From the NCBI GenBank assembly GCA_019695435.1, contig JACTVF010000171.1, positions 1-5,538 of the forward strand: DNA of 5,538 nt, given 5' to 3'. Below are positions 1 through 4,123 of this stretch, one piece after another. The notes beneath the pieces were generated by a model. The model did not search any database, had not been told where the DNA came from, and was given only the letters and a program-made list of their open reading frames with translations. The position numbers were made by a program, and so were the translations under genes. Source of the DNA: Methanoregulaceae archaeon. Lineage in GTDB: Archaea > Halobacteriota > Methanomicrobia > Methanomicrobiales > Methanospirillaceae. Each line of letters begins with the position of its first letter. The first letter of the stretch is position 1.

Positions 1-810
1 AGGCTTTCCCGGCTTGACGGCGACGCCGTGGAAAAGCAGCGTGCCAAGTGAGGAGATGACCTCTGCGGTAAAATCGCGGGTACCGGCCGAAGATCCTGCA
101 GAAATGAGCACAAGGTCGTTTGCCGATACTGCGGACTGGAGCGCATCTTTTATAATTTCCTTTTCATCACGGGCTATAGGCAGGCTGGTACAGTGTGCTC
201 CCATTGCATTAAGGTAGACCTGTGCCATGATCGTGTTACTCTCCACGACCTGCCCCGGTCCCGGCCGTACCCCTAGAGGGACAAGTTCTGATCCCGTGGG
301 TATAATCCCGACATTCGCGGTCCTGACCTCAAGACTCGTGATCCCGTACGTGGCGAGTGCGCCGATATCAAAGGCCCGGATCACGTGTCCCCGGGGGATG
401 ACCAGTCTGCCTTTCTGGATATCCTCCCCGGCCGGCCGTATGTGCTGGGCTGGGCTTGCGGATTTGCGGATCTGGAAACCGTCACTCTCCTGCCACGTGT
501 CTTCGATCATGATTACCGCATCGTATCCCCGGGGAATCACGTTGCCGGTGTTTACCCGGGCAAAATCCCTTATGGTGAATGGGGTCTGATCGCTTGCGCA
601 CAGGGTATCCCGGCTTTTTACGGCAATGCCGTCCATTGCGGCAAGGCTGACTTCGGGTACAGTATAGGGTGCGTATACAGGTGTTGCGACAACACGTCCG
701 AGAGACTGGTCCACCGGGACGATTTCCCTGCGGTCAGGTACGGAAAATGACGTTTTAAGGAGATGCAGGGCATTTTCGAGAGAACAGAGCGAAAGGTATC
801 TTTTTACCAT
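1..810 (-). CDS. moeA: MoeA-family molybdopterin molybdotransferase, N-terminal part (3' end beyond window)
   Basis: The minus frame is open from the ATG at 810 to the window edge (270 codons, no stop). MoeA inserts molybdate (or tungstate) into adenylylated molybdopterin in the cytoplasm, the last step of molybdenum/tungsten cofactor synthesis; methanogens need the cofactor for formylmethanofuran and formate dehydrogenases. Visible family motifs in order: AMDGIAV (residues 58-64), NTGNVIPRGYDAVIM (87-101), RPAGEDI (125-131), GIIPTGSEL (168-176), SN (191-192), ISAGSSAG followed by RDF (236-247) and GVAVKPGKP (262-270), which is where MoeA proteins enter their last core segment. The start is supported by GGTGAG about 5 nt upstream. 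The glycine-rich motif is SAGSSAG rather than the usual SGGxSxG, and AMDG is followed by Ile instead of Tyr/Phe. From memory these variants fit the archaeal MoeA paralogues that carry a C-terminal periplasmic-binding-protein-like domain, but that end is not visible. The family call is firm; the subtype is inferred. Confidence 0.93.
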   Translation of the reverse strand, partial: MVKRYLSLCSLENALHLLKTSFSVPDRREIVPVDQSLGRVVATPVYAPYTVPEVSLAAMDGIAVKSRDTLCASDQTPFTIRDFARVNTGNVIPRGYDAVIMIEDTWQESDGFQIRKSASPAQHIRPAGEDIQKGRLVIPRGHVIRAFDIGALATYGITSLEVRTANVGIIPTGSELVPLGVRPGPGQVVESNTIMAQVYLNAMGAHCTSLPIARDEKEIIKDALQSAVSANDLVLISAGSSAGTRDFTAEVISSLGTLLFHGVAVKPGKP

Positions 811-848
811 GCCGTCTCACCGGACCGCTCGTGTTTCTTCGAATTCAT
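804..848 (-). CDS. Possible 14-codon upstream ORF overlapping the moeA start
   Basis: Reading leftward from the ATG at 848, the frame gives MNSKKHERSGETAW and a TAA at 806-804. It therefore ends inside the first codons of moeA, in a different frame. It is preceded by GGTGA seven nt upstream, a better Shine-Dalgarno match than the GGTGAG used by moeA. This layout would allow translational coupling or a leader-peptide effect on moeA. The peptide matches no family I know, and an ORF this short with a good ribosome site can arise by chance. Conservation across related genomes would decide. Confidence 0.25.
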   Translation of the reverse strand: MNSKKHERSGETAW

Positions 849-1017
849 ATGCTGTCACCATCTGCATCTGATCTTGTCTTGAAATACTAATATGCCTTTA
901 CCGGACAGGACTATTAATTAAAATAATTTATCTTTACGATCCCCAATAAATGAATCGATAGTGAATCGTACTTAAGGGTGGTCGATTCCGGAAAACAGAA
1001 TTGTCTCTGGGGATACT
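811..1017. other. 207-bp intergenic region between the malic enzyme gene and moeA
   Basis: Both flanking genes are on the minus strand. The gap must hold the malic enzyme 3' end and the moeA promoter and leader. It is markedly more AT-rich than the genes, especially 881-970. Visible small structure: the direct repeat TGAATCG at 951-957 and 962-968; the inverted pair TACGAT/ATCGTA at 935-940 and 965-970; and the inverted pair ATCCCCA/TGGGGAT at 939-945 and 1008-1014. No compact hairpin with a T-run stands out as a terminator, and no tRNA or longer ORF is supported. Confidence 0.6.
888..926 (-). promoter_or_regulatory. Candidate moeA promoter region
   Basis: The stretch is AT-rich with two TATA-like possibilities on the minus strand. 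GCATATTA (895-888) is preceded by AAAG, and TTAATTAATAG lies farther upstream (about 920-910). Using the first, transcription would start about 25 nt downstream, near 865, giving a leader of about 55 nt that includes the small upstream ORF. Neither box is a perfect consensus, so the assignment is tentative. Confidence 0.35.
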
Positions 1018-2232
1018 TCAGATTGTCCTCTTGCACCCGGAGGATGCAGCTGCCTCTGCTACGGCCAGTGCCACGGCCCGGGTCACACCCTTGTCAAGGA
1101 TACTGGGCAGGATATGTCTGCGGTGAGGTTTCCGGACGCACCCGGCGATTGCATGGGCGGCTGCGATCTTCATCTCATCGGAGATACGGGTGGCGCAGGC
1201 ATCAAGCGCCCCCCGGAATATGCCCGGGAATGCAAGCACGTTGTTGATTTGGTTCGGGAAATCACTGCGGCCGGTCCCGACCACTGCCGCCCCTGCCTCT
1301 GTTGCCGCATCGGGCCAGATCTCCGGCACCGGGTTTGCCATGGCAAAGACGATGGGATTCTCATTCATCGACCGGATCATGTCCTGCGTGATAATACCGG
1401 GTGCCGAGACGCCTATAACGACATCTGCCCCTTCCATTGCATCGGCAAGCGAGCCGGTCCGTCCCGCTTGATTGGTCTCCTCGCTTAAGATGAACTTGTA
1501 CTTATTCTGGTAGAGCCCCTCGCGCCGGCGGTGGATGATCCCCTTTGTATCGCAGACAGTGATCTCGTGGACCATCGTGCAGACAAGCGGGTCGTAGCCT
1601 ATGCATCTGAGGAGCCGGGTGATGGAGTAGCCTGCTGCCCCGGCGCCGCAGACCACGATGTTGAGATCTTCGAACTTCCGTCCGGTCACCCGACAGGCAT
1701 TGAGCAGCGCCGCAAGGACGACCACCGCGGTGCCGTGCTGGTCATCATGCATGACCGGTATGCCGATATCCTGAAGGGCGTCCTCGACTTCAAAACATTT
1801 TGGGGCCGCGATGTCTTCAAGATTGATCCCGCCAAAGACCGGCGCGATGTTTTTTACCTGGTCAACAAAGTCGGTCTCGTAACTCTCAAAGCAGATGGGA
1901 AATGCGTCGATCCCGGCAAACTCCTTGAAGAGGATCGCCTTGCCCTCCATCACCGGGATGGCTGCATTCCCGCCGATATTCCCAAGGCCAAGGACGGCTG
2001 ATCCATCGGTCACGATCGCAATGGTATTTGCCTTGAGGGTGTAGCGGTACGCCAGGTTCCGGTCCTGTGCGATCCTGCGGCAGACTTCAGCAACACCGGG
2101 AGTATAGGCACGGGCCAGATCATACCGGTTCCTGAACGGGACCTTGGAGCGGATCTCCAGTTTACCGCGATACCGTGCATGAAGTGCAAGGGATTCCCGG
2201 TAGAGATCATCGCTGCCAGCAGTAAATCGCAT
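1018..2232 (-). CDS. Malic enzyme (malate dehydrogenase, oxaloacetate-decarboxylating)
   Basis: A 404-residue cytoplasmic enzyme that oxidatively decarboxylates malate to pyruvate and CO2 with reduction of NAD(P)+, or the reverse. The N-terminal malic domain carries YTPGVA with the catalytic Tyr at 43, [13 protein letters not shown] (75-87), MEGK with the catalytic Lys at 98, [11 protein letters not shown] (102-112), NLEDI (138-141 region) and HDDQHGT (162-168), which supply the metal-binding acids. The NAD-binding domain has GAGAAG (196-201) with an acidic residue after the next strand (Asp228). [10 protein letters not shown] (296-305) and FPNQINN (325-331) close the active site. Length is normal for the short prokaryotic form without a phosphotransacetylase domain. 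I chose the ATG at 2232 because AAGGAG lies about 7 nt upstream and the protein then aligns with family N-termini. An in-frame ATG at 2286 would add 18 atypical residues and lacks such a site. NAD versus NADP use cannot be settled by eye. In a methanogen with an incomplete TCA pathway it would link C4 acids and pyruvate. Confidence 0.95.
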   Translation of the reverse strand: MRFTAGSDDLYRESLALHARYRGKLEIRSKVPFRNRYDLARAYTPGVAEVCRRIAQDRNLAYRYTLKANTIAIVTDGSAVLGLGNIGGNAAIPVMEGKAILFKEFAGIDAFPICFESYETDFVDQVKNIAPVFGGINLEDIAAPKCFEVEDALQDIGIPVMHDDQHGTAVVVLAALLNACRVTGRKFEDLNIVVCGAGAAGYSITRLLRCIGYDPLVCTMVHEITVCDTKGIIHRRREGLYQNKYKFILSEETNQAGRTGSLADAMEGADVVIGVSAPGIITQDMIRSMNENPIVFAMANPVPEIWPDAATEAGAAVVGTGRSDFPNQINNVLAFPGIFRGALDACATRISDEMKIAAAHAIAGCVRKPHRRHILPSILDKGVTRAVALAVAEAAASSGCKRTI

Positions 2233-2313
2233 CTCCTCTCTCCTTGTACGAGAAGAGCGTAGCGAAACATAATGAACCTTGCCCACATGGAGGCAATTGT
2301 ATTCACATTTTCC

Positions 2314-2321
2314 AGATATTT
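2314..2321 (-). promoter_or_regulatory. Weak TATA-like box upstream of the malic enzyme gene
   Basis: On the minus strand CCGAAATATCT reads as a purine-containing BRE-like segment plus an imperfect TATA box. Transcription would start near 2290 and leave a leader of about 58 nt before the ATG at 2232. It is a weak match and only positional reasoning supports it. Confidence 0.25.
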
Positions 2322-2435
2322 CGGCTCCCGGAAAAATCCGCAGGAATCGACTCGGTTCACACCAGAATCAGGAAAATCGGAGTTATCCAGATACAGTGCG
2401 AGGGACGGTATCTTTGTCCTACCCATTATGATGAA

Positions 2436-2469
2436 CACCGCCGTTCCCGAAGGGACGCCCCCCGCGGTG
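2436..2469 (-). ncRNA. Nested stem-loop with a cUUCGg loop (candidate structured RNA element)
   Basis: Outer arms CACCGC (2436-2441) and GCGGTG (2464-2469) are perfectly complementary. On the minus strand the interior holds a second hairpin, CG(T)CCC-TTCG-GGG-type with one C-A mismatch, closed by the stable cUUCGg tetraloop; a run of Gs sits as a bulge on its 5' side. The tetraloop exists only on the minus-strand transcript, so an RNA would run toward the malic enzyme gene, about 200 nt ahead of it. It could be a second part of the wrbA terminator region, a piece of a long malic enzyme leader, or an independent small RNA. I know no family with this shape. Confidence 0.35.
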
Positions 2470-2482
2470 GATCAGAACTTGC

Positions 2483-2530
2483 AAAAAACCTTCTCGCCCC
2501 GCCGTGCCCCGGAGGGGCCCTGATGCGGGG
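2483..2530 (-). terminator. Nested GC-rich hairpin followed by a T6 run, candidate wrbA terminator
   Basis: Outer arms CCCCGC (2497-2502) and GCGGGG (2525-2530) enclose inner arms GCCCC (2506-2510) and GGGGC (2514-2518) around a 3-nt loop. Reading on the minus strand, the structure is followed after 8 nt by TTTTTT (2488-2483). It lies about 150 nt after the wrbA stop. Archaeal RNA polymerase terminates mainly at U-runs, so the T6 tract is the meaningful part. The distance from wrbA is long for a 3' UTR. Confidence 0.45.
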
Positions 2531-2683
2531 AGACCTCATTAGCGTGTATCAAATGCTCTGGTCCGGGTTTTAACCGGCCTAATCTCCACCCGTTTTTCCA
2601 TAGCGATGCCCAAGACACAGGCAAGATGCAATTCCTTCCCTGAACTCTCCATAGCACATGACAGGGTGCCGGAGACCGGACTA

Positions 2684-3297
2684 TTATTTCCTGAACAATT
2701 TTGCTGCAATCTCTGCAACATACCGTTCCTGGTACCGGGCGCCGGCAAGTTCCGGTCCGCTCGGCCACCGTTTTTCGTCATTGCCGGCAATCGTCGAAGC
2801 CCCATAGGGGGAGCACCCCATAACCTCATCCGTCCGGGTTTGGTCTGCAAATGCATACGGCAGGCCGACAATAATCATGCCGAGGTGGGAAGTGTCGTGT
2901 GTACGCTCAGGATCGTTGACTCCTGACTTCCGTGCTGGGTGCCCGAGCTGGTAAAGACGCTCCCGACTTTTCCGACAAGGGCCCCTGCCTTCCAGATGCC
3001 ACCCGTCGCATCGAAGAACTGGCGCATCTGGCCGCACATGTTGCCAAACCGGGTGGGGGTACCGAAAATAATTGCATCAAACTCCGTGAGTTCCCGGGGC
3101 GTACAGACCGGCACCTTTGAAAATTCCTTCTGGAACTGTGCTGCCCCGGTCTTTTCCAGCACTTCCTGTGGAAGTGTCTCGGGCACACGCCGGAGCACCA
3201 CTTCAGTACCAGGTACGCTTCGGGCTCTCTCTGCCTCTGCTTCTGCCATGCGGTGAATGTGACCAAACTGTGAGTAGTATACGATGGGCAGTCTCAT
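2684..3297 (-). pseudogene. wrbA: WrbA-type NAD(P)H:quinone oxidoreductase gene with one frameshift
   Basis: WrbA is a cytoplasmic tetrameric FMN flavoprotein of the flavodoxin fold that reduces quinones by two electrons and is linked to oxidative-stress protection. From the ATG at 3297 (GGAG 7 nt upstream) the frame reads [18 protein letters not shown] with the FMN-phosphate loop. RVPETLP (37-43), [15 protein letters not shown] (73-87), FFDATGG.W (94-102), [14 protein letters not shown] (109-123) and [13 protein letters not shown] follow. The frame then breaks, and a TGA appears at 2877-2875. The missing part continues in the neighbouring frame as [23 protein letters not shown], and [15 protein letters not shown] to the TAA at 2684. 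Adding one C to the CCC opposite 2887-2889 joins both halves into a 204-residue protein with no gap, the usual family length. The intact motifs argue for a very recent mutation or an assembly/sequencing error. An alternative ATG 10 codons upstream at 3327 lacks a comparable ribosome site. Confidence 0.9.
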
Positions 3298-3393
3298 TTT
3301 TGATCTCCCGGTACCAGGGTAGCGCAACAGGGATTAAAGAGATGCTGATGAAATGGATTTTTCTGTCGCAGGGTTGTTTCTGCTGAGAAGACT

Positions 3394-3401
3394 TTTATAT
3401 C
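3394..3401 (+). promoter_or_regulatory. Strong archaeal TATA box (TTTATATC)
   Basis: TTTATATC after GAAGACT closely fits an archaeal TATA element. Read rightward, transcription would begin near 3422-3426, exactly at a 19-bp dyad, with a leader of about 170 nt before the S-component gene. The box also reads acceptably on the minus strand (GATATAAAAG), where it would start a wrbA transcript near 3370 with a leader of about 75 nt. Direction cannot be decided by eye, and it may serve either gene. Confidence 0.5.
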
Positions 3402-3424
3402 GGGTAATTTTCTGTTTCTTTCAG

Positions 3425-3443
3425 AACCATGAATAGCATGGTT
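3425..3443. promoter_or_regulatory. Operator-like perfect dyad AACCATG-N5-CATGGTT
   Basis: Seven-bp arms (3425-3431 and 3437-3443) are perfectly complementary around a 5-bp spacer, giving 12-bp centre-to-centre spacing of half-sites. The dyad starts about 25 bp downstream of the TATA box, overlapping the predicted transcription start of the rightward operon. This is a classic position for a repressor that blocks polymerase recruitment. It is not followed by a T-run, so a terminator reading is unlikely. It does not contain TGTACA, the site recalled for the archaeal tryptophan repressor TrpY. The binding protein is unknown. Confidence 0.4.
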
Positions 3444-3492
3444 TGACCCGGCAAAGATACTGACAAGTTACATTTTAATACGTTAATGAACA

Positions 3493-3501
3493 AAATTATA
3501 C
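3493..3501 (+). promoter_or_regulatory. Second TATA-like box closer to the ECF operon
   Basis: AAATTATAC in an AT-rich run (about 3470-3502) is a looser TATA match. Transcription would start near 3525, leaving a 70-nt leader, a more usual length than the 170 nt given by the upstream box. Either box or both could drive the operon. Confidence 0.35.
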
Positions 3502-3513
3502 ATCAAGGTATAA

Positions 3514-3531
3514 CCCGGTTACCGTTCCGGG
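3514..3531 (+). other. Small hairpin in the ECF operon leader
   Basis: CCCGG and CCGGG arms flank an 8-nt loop, about 65 nt before the start codon. It would lie in the 5' leader if transcription starts at the upstream TATA box, and at the very start of the leader if the downstream box is used. There is no T-run after it and no match to a riboswitch class I know. Confidence 0.25.
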
Positions 3532-3595
3532 AGACGCCGGCTGCACATCCTGTGTGGCCTGTAAGTGCCTGTTCATATTACTGATGTGATGTACC

Positions 3596-4123
3596 ATGAA
3601 GTCAAAAGATATTGCTATAGTCGGCATTCTCCTTGCTGTCGGTGCGATCCTGCGATATTTCCTTGCAATGCTCCATACGCCGCTCACGCCCAACATGATC
3701 ATTGCGTTTTACTGTCTTGCTATCATCCTGATCCAGCCCAAAGTCTACGAGGCGCTTGGGATCGGCATCGTAGCCGGTATCCTGTCGATGCTGATCTCAA
3801 GCTCGATGTTTCCTCCGGCAAACCTTATCAGCGAACCGCTGGGCGCACTGACCTGCTTTGGCCTCTACGCGCTCCTGAAGTCCCGGACAAAGTTTGCTCC
3901 GACAGCGACGACGTTCATTTCGACGCTGGTAAGCGGCTTCTCGTTTGCTGCGATTGCGATCCTCTGTGTCGGTGCGACCATCCTTTCCAAGTATAATGGC
4001 AACCTCGGTAACTTTGTGATCGTTTTTGTCCCGATCGTTGTCATAACTGCCGTATTTAATGCGATCATCGTCCAGATCCTCTACCTCCCCTCAAGCAGGG
4101 TACTGGTGAGAGGACAGGAATGA
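3596..4123 (+). CDS. ECF transporter S component, TrpP-like (putative tryptophan uptake)
   Basis: A 175-residue, very hydrophobic membrane protein with about six predicted helices (roughly residues 6-26, 33-48, 52-70, 78-95, 103-130, 139-165). S components bind the substrate in the membrane and work with an EcfT subunit and two ATPases. The pattern TPNMIIAFYCLAIIL, PKVYEALGIGIVAGILS, then FPPANLISEP and a late helix pair matches, from memory, the Bacillus TrpP (YhaG) family. That family has KPDMMLIMMFMGILL, an IGIVTGI-type segment and FPAGQIPN at the same places. Tryptophan is thus the favoured substrate but is not proven; another small aromatic or vitamin-like ligand is possible. GTGAT precedes the ATG by about 5 nt. 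The stop overlaps the next gene's start (ATGA), indicating translational coupling with the ATPase. Confidence 0.75.
   Translation: MKSKDIAIVGILLAVGAILRYFLAMLHTPLTPNMIIAFYCLAIILIQPKVYEALGIGIVAGILSMLISSSMFPPANLISEPLGALTCFGLYALLKSRTKFAPTATTFISTLVSGFSFAAIAILCVGATILSKYNGNLGNFVIVFVPIVVITAVFNAIIVQILYLPSSRVLVRGQE

Larger units (their letters stand above)
2233..2683. other. 451-bp non-coding stretch between wrbA and the malic enzyme gene
   Basis: No ORF here looks like a protein I recognise. Overlapping frames on both strands are open for up to about 100 codons, but they are of mixed composition, lack family motifs and mostly run into the flanking genes. The region contains the malic enzyme promoter side (2233-2350) and two GC-rich stem-loops (2436-2469 and 2497-2530, listed separately). 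It also has a small bulged inverted repeat, CCGG-G-TT with TTAACCGG (2563-2577), and a T5 run on the plus strand at 2594-2598. The size and the clustered structure leave room for a small RNA, but nothing demonstrates one. Confidence 0.55.
3298..3595. other. 298-bp divergent intergenic region between wrbA and the ECF operon
   Basis: This AT-rich spacer must carry promoters for wrbA (leftward) and the transporter operon (rightward). It holds a strong TATA box, a perfect dyad, a second TATA-like box and a hairpin, each listed separately. TTTCTG occurs three times around the TATA box (3360-3365, 3377-3382, 3409-3414). CCTGT occurs three times near the operon start at 9- and 10-bp spacing (3549, 3558, 3568). 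These short repeats may be chance. No gene of credible length is seen. Confidence 0.6.

Noticed and set aside
939..1014. ATCCCCA/TGGGGAT inverted pair as a terminator for the malic enzyme gene
   Set aside because: The arms are 62 nt apart and no T-run follows on the minus strand, so a functional hairpin is unlikely.
1531..2001. A 156-codon open frame on the plus strand inside the malic enzyme gene
   Set aside because: It is antisense to conserved malic enzyme motifs and has no recognisable family features; a shadow of biased codon use.
2233..2286. N-terminal extension of malic enzyme to an ATG at 2286
   Set aside because: The extra 18 residues do not resemble the family, whereas the ATG at 2232 has a good Shine-Dalgarno sequence and the expected N-terminus.
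2010..2438. A 142-codon minus-strand frame entering the gap upstream of malic enzyme
   Set aside because: Most of it overlaps the malic enzyme gene out of frame, and the part in the gap has no motif or ribosome site that would support a gene.
2881..2895. Programmed -1 ribosomal frameshift in wrbA
   Set aside because: The local codons CTT CCC ACC do not form a slippery heptamer, no strong downstream structure was noticed, and WrbA is not known to use frameshifting; mutation or sequence error is simpler.
3360..3414. Three TTTCTG repeats around the TATA box
   Set aside because: Six-base T-rich repeats with uneven spacing in an AT-rich spacer are expected by chance; noted only within the region entry.
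3425..3595. A Trp-codon leader peptide (attenuator) ahead of the TrpP-like gene
   Set aside because: The only short ORF noticed there starts at the ATG at 3429 and reads MNSMV; no run of TGG codons and no terminator hairpin with a T-run is seen.
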